Shown here piece after piece: positions 17,872-26,994 of a stretch of 64,000 bases of DNA. Positions within the stretch are counted from its first letter, which is position 1. Every line of letters starts with the position of its first letter. The stretch covers positions 124,001 through 188,000 of the forward strand of contig NZ_JAUYNT010000020.1 of NCBI RefSeq assembly GCF_030698175.1. Reading direction: 5' to 3'. Both the position numbers and the translations under genes were made by a program. The notes under the pieces were generated by a model. The model had not been told where the DNA came from, did not search any database, and was given only the letters and a program-made list of their open reading frames with translations. This stretch comes from Pseudomonas sp. GTDB taxonomy: Bacteria; Pseudomonadota; Gammaproteobacteria; Pseudomonadales; Pseudomonadaceae.

Positions 17872-19353
17872 TTACACCAGCAGCAACAGCGTGGCGATAA
17901 ACACACTGGCGGCAGAGAAGGTCATGGTTCGGGACGACCAGGTGTTGAACCAGCGCTGAAAGCTGGCCAGGTCGCGATTGAGCTTGGTCGGCTGGCGGGT
18001 CCAGGACTGCTGGTCGAGGCGGAAGAACACATAGATCTTCACCATCGCACCGACTATCTGGTTGTAATAAAGAATTACCGGGTAAGCCGGGCCGATGCGG
18101 TGGCCGCTGAGGGACAACAACAGCGTCAGCACCAGCCGCGTAGTACCGATCCACAGCAGGTAGATCAGCAGAAAAGCGATGCTGTACTTGATGCTGGCGA
18201 TGATCGCCACCGTCAGGCCGAGCAGGCAGGTCCACATCGATACCCGTTGGTCGAACAACACCAGGCTGGTGAACATCCCCAGGCGTTTGACCCCCAGTTG
18301 CATGGCCCGCGCGTTCTGCCGCAGGTTGTTGCCGTACCAGCGAAACATCAGTTTGCGACTGGCCTTGATAAAGCTCTTTTCCGGCGGATGCTCGATGGTG
18401 AAGATCGCTGTATCCGGTACGTAAAAGGTGTCGTAGCCCAGACGCATCAAGCTGTACCAGCTGGACTTGTCATCGCCGGTGAGGAAGTTGAAACGCCCCA
18501 GTCGCCAGTGCTCCATGGAGTCGCTTTCGACGTCGGCGATAAAGCCCGGATTGGTGATCACTGGCGCGCGGAATACCGACATCCGCCCGGTCAGGGTCAG
18601 CACCCGCTTGGACAGCCCCATCGAACACATATTGAGGTGGCGCTGGGCGAAGCGCAGCTTGTGCCACTCGCTCATGACGTAGCTGCCGCGCACCTCGCAG
18701 AACTCGTTGGTGGTCAGACCGCCGACATTCGGGAAGAGTTTGAAGTAGGGCACAGTTTTGCGGACTATGCCGGCTTGCAGCACGCTGTCGCCGTCGATCA
18801 CCGCGACCACCGCATCGGCGTCCGGTAGCAGCCGGGAAATGGCGCGAAAACCGTGGGCCAAGCCATCGCGTTTGCCGGTGCCGGCAATCCGCACAAAATC
18901 CAGGGTCACATGGGCCGGTGGTTGGTATTTCTCCCACAGGCTCTTGACCAAAAACTCATCGGACAGCTCAACAATCGAGCACACCACTGTGGTTGGGTAA
19001 CCGCAGTCGATGGCTTCACGGATCACCGATTGGTAAACCTGCGCCGTGGTCAGTGCATCGATGCGAAAACTGGTCACCATCAAAAACACATGGGAAGGGT
19101 CGGCCGCTTTGCCGAGTTTTTTTGCCTTGCGACGGTAGTGCGGAAACACCACATAGAGAAACAGCATGCCGCGCAGAAAGTGCGTGGCGCCCATCGAGTA
19201 GCGCCAAATGCCCACGGCGCCGATCAGTAGGAGGAAGTCCTTCGACTCCGGGTCGAAGACTGTGCTGGGCAACGCCAGGGCAATCCCCATCAACAAACTG
19301 AGGTACAACAGCCAGCCGGCGGCTTCAGCGAAAACCTGCTTGAGCCTGTCCAT
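17872..19353 (-). CDS. alg8: Alginate polymerase, family 2 glycosyltransferase
   Basis: 493 residues from the ATG at 19353, where the sequence becomes [19 protein letters not shown] as in known Alg8; the open frame extends further to 19488 without similarity. Transmembrane helices flank a cytosolic GT2 domain with the sugar-nucleotide aspartate motif VIDGD, a later D-rich motif (GDDKSSW) and the product-helix type QxxRW-like FRWYGNN. It joins mannuronate residues from GDP-mannuronate and moves the chain across the inner membrane together with Alg44. The gap to algD is about 140 bases. Confidence 0.96.
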   Translation of the reverse strand: MDRLKQVFAEAAGWLLYLSLLMGIALALPSTVFDPESKDFLLLIGAVGIWRYSMGATHFLRGMLFLYVVFPHYRRKAKKLGKAADPSHVFLMVTSFRIDALTTAQVYQSVIREAIDCGYPTTVVCSIVELSDEFLVKSLWEKYQPPAHVTLDFVRIAGTGKRDGLAHGFRAISRLLPDADAVVAVIDGDSVLQAGIVRKTVPYFKLFPNVGGLTTNEFCEVRGSYVMSEWHKLRFAQRHLNMCSMGLSKRVLTLTGRMSVFRAPVITNPGFIADVESDSMEHWRLGRFNFLTGDDKSSWYSLMRLGYDTFYVPDTAIFTIEHPPEKSFIKASRKLMFRWYGNNLRQNARAMQLGVKRLGMFTSLVLFDQRVSMWTCLLGLTVAIIASIKYSIAFLLIYLLWIGTTRLVLTLLLSLSGHRIGPAYPVILYYNQIVGAMVKIYVFFRLDQQSWTRQPTKLNRDLASFQRWFNTWSSRTMTFSAASVFIATLLLLV

Positions 19354-19491
19354 TGGTGTCTTTATTTCCTTGAGTTGGGCATGCCGGCTGAGCACCTCGG
19401 CGCCTGTGGTGCAGGCGCAGATGTCGAGGTGCTCAGTCGGGGTTATGGCTGGGGCGGCTGTTTGGCCGGCAAATTGCCGGCCAAACACTGC

Positions 19492-20802
19492 TTACCAGCA
19501 GATGCCTTCGGTGGCGCCGCGGGTGGTGTGCGGCATAAAGCCGACCAGGTCGACCACTTGTTTGCCATCCGGGACCTGTTGGGCGAGGATGCGGAACTTC
19601 TCGTCGCGATTGCCCAGTACGATGATGTCCGAGTCATTTACCACTTGCTCGAAGTTGCTGTTGAGCAGCGACGACACGTGGGGGATTTTCGACTCGATGT
19701 ACTCTTTGTTGGCCCCGTAGACCCGCGCATATTCGACGTTGCTGTCGTAAATGCTCAGCTCGTAGCCCTTGCCGATCAGCATTTCGGCCAGCTCCACCAG
19801 AGGGCTTTCGCGCAGGTCGTCGGTGCCGGCTTTGAAGCTCAGGCCGAGCAGGGCGACTTTGCGTTTGGCGTGGCTGGCGATGATGTCGAAGGCGTTTTGC
19901 ACCTGGGCCACGTTGCTGCGCATTAGCGAGTTGAGCATCGGTGCATCGACGTCCAGGGAGCCGGCGCGGTAGGTCAGGGCGCGCACGTCCTTGGGCAGGC
20001 AGGAGCCACCAAAGGCGAAACCAGGGCGCATGTAGTACTGCGACAGGTTGAGGGTTTTGTCCTGGCAGACCACATCCATCACTTCGCGACCATCCACACC
20101 CACCGCCTTGGCGATGTTGCCGATCTCGTTGGCGAAGGTCACTTTGGCGGCGTGCCAGACGTTGCAGGTGTACTTGATCAGCTCGGCAACGGCGATGTCC
20201 TTGCGGATCACCGGCGCATCCAGCTCCTCATAAATCGCCTGCAGCAGGTCGCCGGAAGCTTGGTCCAGTTCGCCGATCACGGTCATGGGCGGCTGGTCGT
20301 AGTCGGCAATGGCGGTGCTTTCACGGAGGAATTCCGGGTTAACCGCAACGCCGAAGTCGAGCCCGGCTTGCTTGCCGGAGCAGGCTTCGAGAATCGGGAT
20401 CACCACGTTCTTGACGGTGCCCGGCAGCACGGTGCTGCGGATCACCACAGTGTGACGTTCGGTCTTGGTGCGCAGCACCTGGCCAATTTCCCGGCACACC
20501 GCTTCGATGTAATTGAGTTCCAGATCGCCATTTTTCTTGCTCGGGGTGCCGACGCAAATAAACGACACTTCGGTATCGCGGACTGCTTCGGCGAAATCGG
20601 TAGTGCCGCGCAATAAGCCGGTGCTAATACCTTTCTTTAATAGGGCCTCTAATCCGGGTTCAACAATCGGTGATTTACCGGCGTTGATCATGTCGATTTT
20701 GCTCGCGGAAACATCCACGCCGACCACCTGGTGGCCGCGCGAAGACAAACAGCCGGCACATACGGCGCCGACATAACCCAAGCCAAAAATACTAATACGC
20801 AT
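19492..20802 (-). CDS. algD: GDP-mannose 6-dehydrogenase
   Basis: 436 residues, exactly the usual AlgD length. The N-terminal Rossmann fold starts at residue 1 (MRISIFGLGYVGAVCAGCLS). The catalytic cysteine is in FGGSCLPKDVRA near residue 268, and the C-terminal UDP/GDP-binding domain follows. It performs the committed, four-electron NAD-dependent oxidation of GDP-mannose to GDP-mannuronate. First gene of the operon, with AGGGAGA upstream of its ATG. Regulation: an AlgU-type promoter lies about 350 bases upstream (21158-21185), giving a long structured leader. Confidence 0.98.
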   Translation of the reverse strand: MRISIFGLGYVGAVCAGCLSSRGHQVVGVDVSASKIDMINAGKSPIVEPGLEALLKKGISTGLLRGTTDFAEAVRDTEVSFICVGTPSKKNGDLELNYIEAVCREIGQVLRTKTERHTVVIRSTVLPGTVKNVVIPILEACSGKQAGLDFGVAVNPEFLRESTAIADYDQPPMTVIGELDQASGDLLQAIYEELDAPVIRKDIAVAELIKYTCNVWHAAKVTFANEIGNIAKAVGVDGREVMDVVCQDKTLNLSQYYMRPGFAFGGSCLPKDVRALTYRAGSLDVDAPMLNSLMRSNVAQVQNAFDIIASHAKRKVALLGLSFKAGTDDLRESPLVELAEMLIGKGYELSIYDSNVEYARVYGANKEYIESKIPHVSSLLNSNFEQVVNDSDIIVLGNRDEKFRILAQQVPDGKQVVDLVGFMPHTTRGATEGICW

Positions 20803-20955
20803 TGCGCTCTCCCTGATTCAGTTGTCATATTGGTAATGCTGTTGAACTGTTTGGCGCGTCCTCTAGTACCTGCTGCAATATTGCCGGGGTCGAACACAGG
20901 CGTACTAGTGGCGTGCCGCTAATATAAGTGGGTATATGGCTTTGACTGTTGAGTT

Positions 20956-20983
20956 GAATAACCGGTGTGCCTCAGGGTTATTC
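20956..20983 (-). other. Stem-loop in algD leader
   Basis: GAATAACC at 20956-20963 and GGTTATTC at 20976-20983 form an 8-bp stem with a 12-nt loop, about 155 bases before the algD start codon and inside the predicted transcript. Confidence 0.5.
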
Positions 20984-21066
20984 ACTGGTTGAGCTTGATG
21001 CCTCTAGAATGCTGCTTTGGGTGGCATTCAGAGCTGCTCCGGTCGGTTTCTAGGGTTAAATGGCAC

Positions 21067-21133
21067 GACTTTAAGACACCGTGAAAAACGTCTGCAATTC
21101 GTTGCGGAGGATTTTTACGGTGTACTTAAAGTC
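21067..21133 (-). other. 67-nt near-perfect hairpin in algD leader
   Basis: On the transcribed strand GACTTTAAG (21133-21125) pairs with CTTAAAGTC (21075-21067). After single bulges ACACCGT pairs with ACGGTGT, AAAAA pairs with TTTTT, and TCCGCAA pairs with TTGCAGA (one mismatch) around a CGAA tetraloop. Nearly the whole 67 nt is base-paired. It starts roughly 18 nt downstream of the predicted transcription start, so it would cap the 5' end of the alginate mRNA. No T-run follows the stem, so it is not a simple terminator. Confidence 0.8.
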
Positions 21134-21157
21134 ACTGCTAAAGTGCTTGTCAGTTCA

Positions 21158-21185
21158 TAGGAGGGGCGTTAGCAAGAATAAGTTC
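21158..21185 (-). promoter_or_regulatory. AlgU (sigma-22/RpoE-type) promoter of algD
   Basis: The minus strand shows GAACTT (21185-21180), a 17-base spacer, then TCCTA (21162-21158). This matches the AlgU consensus GAACTT-N16/17-TCtgA and has the same -10 form, TCCTAT, that I recall for the P. aeruginosa algD promoter. Transcription would begin near 21150, about 350 bases before the algD ATG, similar to the long leader known in P. aeruginosa. Confidence 0.85.
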
Positions 21186-21543
21186 AGGTTTAGGGTGATA
21201 TTTGTGAATTAAGTTGAAATTATTCCTGTGGTCAGATAGTTGATAAATAATTGAACTTTCTAGATTCTTGATTTCTGCTCTAGGATTATTGTTTGCTTCT
21301 GGCCAAGTGCCACTGCTTAGTTGCTGCCTAAGTTTCAGAGGTGAAAAGTCTGAAATTATGCCGGCTTGTTTTGGGCGACGGCGCTGTGCGGCGGGGGCTG
21401 TAGGCGGAAGTTGCCGAATTATAATTGGCGAATGCGGGCGCTGCTTGCGGCGGTTATCGGCGCCTGAACTCATAGAATATGTGCGGGGGCTGGCGGTGTC
21501 GCTGGGTACTGGGTGGCGCGCAGAATAATGCCACCCGTAGGCT

Positions 21544-21552
21544 GACGAGCGG
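21544..21552 (-). promoter_or_regulatory. Possible AlgR binding box
   Basis: The minus strand reads CCGCTCGTC, one mismatch from the AlgR consensus CCGTTCGTC, at roughly 395 bases upstream of the predicted algD start. A distant AlgR site is known at a comparable position in P. aeruginosa. A single 8-of-9 match is weak evidence. Confidence 0.3.
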
Positions 21553-21568
21553 CATCGAGAAGGGACTA

Positions 21569-22348
21569 TCAGTCCTGCGGGTGGTCGCGCAAAAACACCA
21601 GATTGTCCGGCGTGGACTGTGCAATCGAGTAGCCATAGCCCTGGCTGCTGAAATCTTTTAGTGCGTCTGGGCTGCGCAGACGCTCTTTGATCACGTAACG
21701 GGCCATCATCCCGCGGGCTTTTTTCGCGTAGAAACTGATGATTTTGTACTGGCCGTTTTTCAGGTCTTTGAACTCGGTGTTAATTACCCGGGCATTCAGA
21801 GCTTTAAGCTTTACCGCGCTGAAGTATTCGTTCGAGGCGAGGTTTAACAGAATGTTGTCGCCTTGGGCGAGCAGCGCCTGGTTGAGGTAGCCACTGATAC
21901 GTTCGGCCCAGAACTCATAGAGATTTTTACCCCGTGGGTTGACCAGCTTGGTGCCCATTTCCAGGCGGTAGGGCTGCATCAGGTCCAGCGGGCGCAGCAG
22001 GCCGTAGAGGCCCGACAGCATGCGCAGGTGTTGTTGGGCGTGGTCGAAGTCGGCTTCGCTAAAGTCTTCGGCATTTAGTCCGGTATAGACGTCGCCCTTG
22101 AAGGCCAGCAGCGCTTGCTTGGCGTTCTGTGGGGTGAAGTCCGGCGTCCAGCTGCCAAAGCGCACGGCATTCAGCCCGGCGAGTTTGTCCGACAGGCTCA
22201 TCAAGCTGCCAATCTGCGCCGGCGTCAGCTCACGCAGCTGCTCAATCAGCAGGCTTGAGTGCTCAAGATGCTCGGGCAGGGTGAAGCGCGCAGTCGCCGG
22301 CGGCGTCTCGTAGTCGAGGGTCTTGGCGGGGGAAATTACCATCAGCAT
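21569..22348 (-). CDS. yaaA: Peroxide stress protein YaaA
   Basis: 259 residues, the normal length of the YaaA/DUF328 family. The characteristic N-terminus [16 protein letters not shown], the middle [25 protein letters not shown] and the C-terminal [14 protein letters not shown] are all present. In E. coli YaaA limits intracellular free iron and so reduces oxidative DNA damage after peroxide; it is a DNA-binding fold in the cytoplasm. It is a single gene, transcribed toward the algD upstream region, with its 3' end close to the possible AlgR box. Confidence 0.94.
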   Translation of the reverse strand: MLMVISPAKTLDYETPPATARFTLPEHLEHSSLLIEQLRELTPAQIGSLMSLSDKLAGLNAVRFGSWTPDFTPQNAKQALLAFKGDVYTGLNAEDFSEADFDHAQQHLRMLSGLYGLLRPLDLMQPYRLEMGTKLVNPRGKNLYEFWAERISGYLNQALLAQGDNILLNLASNEYFSAVKLKALNARVINTEFKDLKNGQYKIISFYAKKARGMMARYVIKERLRSPDALKDFSSQGYGYSIAQSTPDNLVFLRDHPQD

Positions 22349-22575
22349 AAACGCGGCTCCTTGATTCGAGCGGCGATTCTAGCAGCCTGGCGGGCTTAGG
22401 CGTCCGTAGGCGGGCAGGCCTAAGTCTGCCGGCGCCGCTAGCCATGGGTGCGGGTGCGGCGAAATTTGCGCCGCCGCCCATTGATCTCAGCGGCCTTCGG
22501 CTATAGTGGCGCGCGCACTGAGCCGCCTGTCGCCCAGTGGCGCACCTTTTAAATCCCCATGACAAGGAGGTCGCA

Positions 22576-23754
22576 ATGACTGCGTCCCTATACCGTTTTG
22601 CCGCCAGCCTGCTCTTCAGCTCCGTGGCCATGCTGGCCCAGGCCGAGCAGCTGTCCATCGAAGTGCTCAGCGCTGTGGTCAAGGACCAGAAAATTGCCGA
22701 TGCCCAGGTGTTGTTGCAGAAAAATGGCGCTCAGACTCAGGTTGGCAGCACCAACGGCCAGGGCCAGGTCAGCCTGACCAGCGCCTTCGCCGACGATGCC
22801 GACAGCCTGCTGATTATCAAAAAAACCGGCTACTCCAACTTGGTCAGCAAGTGCCCGTGCAAGGGCCTGACCTACGCCATCAGCCCGGTGATGCAGAACC
22901 TCGACGGCATGCGCGTGGTGCTCACCTGGGGGCAAACCCCGGCGGACCTGGACTCGCATATCGCCTATCCGGGCAACCATATTTACTTCGAGGCCAAAGA
23001 TGGCCTGGATGCCAACCTCGACGTGGATGACACCGACAGTTTCGGCCCGGAAACCATCACTCTGGAGAAGAAGCGCTTCGGTGAGACTTACGTGTATGCC
23101 GTGCACGATTTCACCAACAGCGAAAACCCTGGGGCCAATGACTTGTCCAACAGTCAAGCCAAGGTGTTTGTCTATGTCGGCCAATCCTTGGTGCGCACCT
23201 ATTATGTGCCGCAGAACCAGACCGGCAACCTCTGGACGGTGTTTCGCATCACCGGCGCCGGTGAGTTTCAGGACATCAATAGTTTTGCTGGTATCAGCGC
23301 TGAGAGCGTCGCGCTCGGTGGTGTTTTGCAGCCGTTGCAAGACGATGCTCGGCTGATCAATGCCCAAACCGCAAGCCCGGCGGCACAAGGCGCGGCCAAG
23401 GCCCTGAACGTTAAAGGCGAGGCGGCTTACCATGCCGGCAACCTGGAGCAGGCGATCGGCTTCTTCGTTCAGGCGATTGAGCTGAATAACGCTTACGGTC
23501 AGGCCTACAGCAACCTTGGTTTGGCCTATCAGAAGGCCGGGCGCACAGCTGAGGCGATCTGGGCTAACCGCAAGGCCATCGCCCTGGCCAGCGGCGCAAC
23601 GGCGGCCACCGTGCGGGCCAGCTCTTACTACAACATCGCGCGCATCTACGAGGCCGCCGGGCAACTGGACGATGCCCTGGGGCAGTACCAGCTGGCCAAG
23701 CAGCAAAAAGCCAATCCGGTGTACGACAAGGCGATCGAGCGACTGAGCAAATAG
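22576..23754 (+). CDS. YfaP-like (DUF2135) protein with TPR domain
   Basis: About 392 residues from the ATG at 22576, preceded by AAGGAGG. A signal peptide (LLFSSVAMLAQAEQ) predicts export. Residues about 25-100 resemble a carboxypeptidase-regulatory-like fold. The YfaP/DUF2135 segment LTWGQTPADLDSHIAYP through ANLDVDDTDSFGPETITL follows, and two or three TPR repeats occupy the C-terminus (from about residue 275, e.g. AYHAGNLEQAIGFFVQAIEL). The function of this family is not established; DUF2135 proteins often accompany secreted surface or silencing-type proteins. It precedes a polysaccharide deacetylase on the same strand with a 70-base gap. Confidence 0.75.
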   Translation: MTASLYRFAASLLFSSVAMLAQAEQLSIEVLSAVVKDQKIADAQVLLQKNGAQTQVGSTNGQGQVSLTSAFADDADSLLIIKKTGYSNLVSKCPCKGLTYAISPVMQNLDGMRVVLTWGQTPADLDSHIAYPGNHIYFEAKDGLDANLDVDDTDSFGPETITLEKKRFGETYVYAVHDFTNSENPGANDLSNSQAKVFVYVGQSLVRTYYVPQNQTGNLWTVFRITGAGEFQDINSFAGISAESVALGGVLQPLQDDARLINAQTASPAAQGAAKALNVKGEAAYHAGNLEQAIGFFVQAIELNNAYGQAYSNLGLAYQKAGRTAEAIWANRKAIALASGATAATVRASSYYNIARIYEAAGQLDDALGQYQLAKQQKANPVYDKAIERLSK

Positions 23755-23824
23755 TCGTTACTTAGCTAATTCAGCTACACAGCGCGCGCCTTGTTAGGCG
23801 CGTTGTTGTTTCAGGGGGAACCCC

Positions 23825-24946
23825 ATGATGTTTCGAGTTTTACTCTTGGCTGTCGGCCTGCTGGCCAGTGCGGTGTACGCCGCCGGGCCGCAGACCATGG
23901 CCACCGTGGATAGAGCCAGTTGGCCGCAACAGCTAAACAGTCCAGCGGCCTTCGATACCGCTTCACGGGCAGAAATACTGATGTTCGCCAAGGCGCTGCT
24001 GGTCAGTGAAAGCCGTGATGAGGCGGCTTTGAAACAGCAACTGGGGATTAAACAGATCAGTCTGAATTCGCTGCAGACGGTGCGTCAGCGCTTCTGGGCG
24101 CGGCTGCTGCAGAACTACCAACGGGCGCAGCTCAGTTGCCGCCAGGACACGGCATTTTGTCCGCCGGTGACCGACCTGACCACGCTGCGCCAGCAGGCGA
24201 GTCAGTTATTGATCGCGCCGCCGTTCGCCGCCTGGGCGCAGTCGAGCGCGGACTTTCATCGCAGTTATCTGAATGAGCAACTGCGCCTCGCGGCCTTGTT
24301 CCCCAAAGTCAGCAGCGAAATCGCGCTGTTCTCAGACCTTGAGCATAACGGCGACGAACTGGCTGATCGGCAGTTTTTATTGAGCTTCGACGACGGTCCA
24401 ACCGCCAGCCATGGCAACAGCGACCGGCTGCTGACGACCCTGGCTGAGCAAAAGTTAACCGGGATTTTCTATGTGCTGGGCAGCAGCGTGCAGGCGCGCT
24501 TGCAGAAGACTTCCGCGGCGGCTCTGCAAGGCTTGTATGCCGGCCAATGCGTCGGGCTGCATGGCTGGCAGCACGAGTCCCACAGCCAGTGGAGTGAATG
24601 GCAGGGCTCGGTGAGCCGCAGCAACGCCTTGCTGCGACAAAGCCTGCCGGACAGCTACGTAGCCTGGTTTCGGCCGCCCTATGGTCAGCGTTTAGCCGAT
24701 AGCGGCGGGTTCTTTCAGCAGCAAGGCTTGCAGGTCGGGCTGTGGAATATCGACTCGCAAGACTGGAGCAATAAAGTCAGCGCCGATGCCGCCGGACAGC
24801 GCGTTCTCACCTTGATGTTGTTGTGGCGCCGTGGGGTGATTCTGTTCCACGACATCCATAGCAAGGCGCCCGTGGCGGTGCCTTGGTTAGTGCAGGCCAC
24901 TCGGGGCAGTGGCCTGCGTTGGCAGGACTGTCATGACTATCGCTAG
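23825..24946 (+). CDS. Secreted polysaccharide deacetylase
   Basis: 373 residues with a signal peptide (LLLAVGLLASAVYA). An unassigned N-terminal region of about 180 residues is followed by a NodB-type deacetylase domain. Motif 1 is LSFDDGP (residues about 186-192), motif 2 the metal-binding LHGWQHESH, motif 3 RPPYGQ, then WNIDSQDW and the C-terminal ILFHDIH. All catalytic residues appear present, so it should remove N-acetyl groups from a periplasmic or surface glycan; the substrate is unknown. Its last 14 codons including the stop are tandemly duplicated immediately downstream. Confidence 0.85.
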   Translation: MMFRVLLLAVGLLASAVYAAGPQTMATVDRASWPQQLNSPAAFDTASRAEILMFAKALLVSESRDEAALKQQLGIKQISLNSLQTVRQRFWARLLQNYQRAQLSCRQDTAFCPPVTDLTTLRQQASQLLIAPPFAAWAQSSADFHRSYLNEQLRLAALFPKVSSEIALFSDLEHNGDELADRQFLLSFDDGPTASHGNSDRLLTTLAEQKLTGIFYVLGSSVQARLQKTSAAALQGLYAGQCVGLHGWQHESHSQWSEWQGSVSRSNALLRQSLPDSYVAWFRPPYGQRLADSGGFFQQQGLQVGLWNIDSQDWSNKVSADAAGQRVLTLMLLWRRGVILFHDIHSKAPVAVPWLVQATRGSGLRWQDCHDYR

Positions 24947-24988
24947 GGCAGTGGCCTGAGCTGGCAAGACTGTCACGACTATCGCTAG
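24905..24988 (+). repeat. Tandem 42-bp duplication of the deacetylase 3' end
   Basis: Copy 1 (24905-24946) encodes GSGLRWQDCHDYR and the stop codon; copy 2 (24947-24988) follows directly and would encode GSGLSWQDCHDYR and a stop. The copies differ at four of 42 positions, three of them third codon positions, although copy 2 now lies after a stop codon. Confidence 0.9.
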
Positions 24989-25308
24989 CAACCGCGCTGA
25001 GCCGGCGCAGCACGCGGCCTGCAGTCTGTTGCGCGGTCAGGGCCAGTAAAATATCTGTCAAAACTCTGCAATGCCGCTATTCGTGTCATCAAATTTGCGC
25101 TATCAATTAGTTAGACCGTCGAACCCGGCAACACCGGTGGCGGTCGTGGTGCGCCCTACCGCTTGGGCTGTTCGTCAGCTCCGCCGCGCGCTCGGCCTTG
25201 CTCTGGTTTGCTCTGTCTCGTGGCTTTGTCGCGAACACGACGGTCTTTCTGCGGCGCAGTGCATTTTTGGCACTGCGTTCTCTGGCCCTAGCAAGAAGGT
25301 GACCGAGT
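24989..25308. other. 320-base gap before the PhoH gene
   Basis: No gene or RNA is recognisable here. It must hold the promoter of the PhoH gene at 25309; an AT-richer patch lies around 25040-25110. A GAAGGTGACC sequence shortly before 25309 is the likely ribosome binding region. Confidence 0.35.
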
Positions 25309-26700
25309 ATGGACAACCACGGACGCGTCAGCCCCACAGCGCCAACTCTCTACGCCCTCGATACCAACGTGCTGATTCACGACCCGAATGCCTTGCTGAA
25401 TTTTCAGGAGCACCACGTCGCTATTCCAATGACGGTATTGGAGGAGTTGGACAAACTGAAAACCGGCAAGCAGGGCGTGGCGGCGGAATGTCGCCAGGCG
25501 ATTCGTTTGATCGACAAGATTCTCGGCGGCGCCAAGCCTGAAGACGTCGAGCGCGGCGTGCCGATCCAGCGGGAAAAAAGCGGGCCTTGCGGGTTTTTGT
25601 CGATTTTGATGAGCAAGCACGCGGGGCCGCTGACCGGTTTGCCAGAGGACCTCAACGACAACAAAATCATCAACCAGTTGGTCGAACTGCAAGCCGCCCG
25701 CGCTGGTGTGGCCGTGGTGCTGGTGACCAAAGACATCAACATGCGCCTGAAGGCGCGGGCCTGCGGGATTGAAGCCGAGGACTATCACACCGATCAGTTG
25801 GTCGATGATATCTCACTGCTGCCCAAGGGCTATCACAACCTCAGTGGCTCGTTCTGGGACCGGGTCAGCAAGGTCGATACCCGTCAGGATCACGGCCGCA
25901 CCTGGCACCTGGTGCAGTTGATCGATAACTTGCCGTCGGTGCATATCAATGAATTCATCATTGATGAACAGGGCTTCGTCGGCTGGATCAAGGGTATTAA
26001 AGGTGCGGAGATTTTGATTCTCGATTTGCATCAAGAGCCCTTGTTGCATCAGGAAGCCTGGGGCCTAAGACCGCGGGATATTTATCAGAGTCTGGCGCTG
26101 TATGCCTTGCTCGACCCGGATATTCACCTGGTCAATCTGACCGGTGCGGCGGGCTCGGGCAAGACCATTCTGGCCCTAGCGGCGGCTATCGAGCAGACCA
26201 TGGTCAGCAAGCGTTACCGGCGCATTATCGCCACCCGCAGCGTGCAGGGGCTGGATCAGGAAATTGGTTTTCTGCCCGGCACCGAGGCGGAGAAGATGGA
26301 GCCTTGGCTCGGCGCCATCACCGATAACCTCGAAGCGCTGCATATGGATGACGAGAACACCCACGGCAGTGTCGACTACATTCTGCAAAAAGTGCCGCTG
26401 CAGTTTAAGTCGCTCAACTACATTCGTGGACGCAGCTTTCAGCAGAGCCTGATCCTCATCGATGAATGCCAGAACCTCACCCCGCACCAGATGAAAACCA
26501 TCATCACCCGCGCCGGCACCGGCTCTAAAGTGGTGTGTCTGGGCAACTTGGCGCAGATCGATACGCCCTATCTGTCGGCGCCCAGCTCGGGGCTGACGTA
26601 CCTGACCGAGCGCTTCAAAGACTTCCCCCATGGCGTACATATCACCTTGCAAGGGGTGCCGCGCTCAGTATTGGCCGAGTTTGCTGAAGCTAATATGTGA
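25309..26700 (+). CDS. PIN-PhoH family ATPase/ribonuclease
   Basis: 463 residues. An N-terminal PIN-type nuclease domain starts with YALDTNVLIHDP and carries further acidic residues (EELDKLK, VTKDINMRLKA). The C-terminal PhoH P-loop domain has Walker A GAAGSGKTI near residue 281 and Walker B-like LILIDECQNLTP near residue 383. PIN-PhoH (PhoH2) proteins characterised in actinobacteria are RNA helicase/RNases; the role in Pseudomonas is not settled. It lies upstream of the moa genes, as its homologue does in P. aeruginosa, but is separated from them by a lipoprotein gene. Confidence 0.9.
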   Translation: MDNHGRVSPTAPTLYALDTNVLIHDPNALLNFQEHHVAIPMTVLEELDKLKTGKQGVAAECRQAIRLIDKILGGAKPEDVERGVPIQREKSGPCGFLSILMSKHAGPLTGLPEDLNDNKIINQLVELQAARAGVAVVLVTKDINMRLKARACGIEAEDYHTDQLVDDISLLPKGYHNLSGSFWDRVSKVDTRQDHGRTWHLVQLIDNLPSVHINEFIIDEQGFVGWIKGIKGAEILILDLHQEPLLHQEAWGLRPRDIYQSLALYALLDPDIHLVNLTGAAGSGKTILALAAAIEQTMVSKRYRRIIATRSVQGLDQEIGFLPGTEAEKMEPWLGAITDNLEALHMDDENTHGSVDYILQKVPLQFKSLNYIRGRSFQQSLILIDECQNLTPHQMKTIITRAGTGSKVVCLGNLAQIDTPYLSAPSSGLTYLTERFKDFPHGVHITLQGVPRSVLAEFAEANM

Positions 26701-26953
26701 GGGGTGAAATAGGCCGCGGGTATGTCATTGCGCGAGCTGCTCGGCGTGTGATCCACAGGGATGTGGGTATGCCGGCTCCTTCGGGCTAACCGGAATATTG
26801 CGCAGGAGCGATCAGGAAATCTCATACGCTGATTGTGGTTAATGCTGGCGGTTTGAGTCGCGTGCTTGAGAGGGAATATAAACAATAGAGCGACGGATGA
26901 TTAAGCGGGAGGGCATTGTATTGCTGACAATAGCGGTGGTGAATTTTACTAAT

Positions 26954-26980
26954 AAAAAAGGAGAGCCGAGGCTCTCCTTT
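26954..26980 (-). terminator. Terminator of the small lipoprotein gene
   Basis: GGAGAGC (26960-26966) and GCTCTCC (26971-26977) form a 7-bp stem, extended by AAA/TTT. On the minus strand a run of six T follows. It lies 15 bases past the lipoprotein stop codon and may also stop transcription from the PhoH gene on the other strand. Confidence 0.85.
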
Positions 26981-26994
26981 GTACTAAGCAATAG

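Larger units (their letters stand above)
20803..21568. other. algD leader and upstream regulatory region
   Basis: This 766-base gene-free stretch is AT-richer than its surroundings and has the long untranslated leader and distant control sites expected for algD. It contains the AlgU-type promoter at 21158-21185, a 67-nt hairpin at 21067-21133, a smaller stem-loop at 20956-20983 and one AlgR-like box at 21544-21552. The short minus-strand open frame at 21150-21473 runs through the promoter and is not convincing. Confidence 0.75.

Noticed and set aside
21252..21280. GAACTT on the plus strand as a second AlgU promoter
   Set aside because: The best -10 match (TCTGC) is at a 15-base spacing and no plus-strand gene follows.
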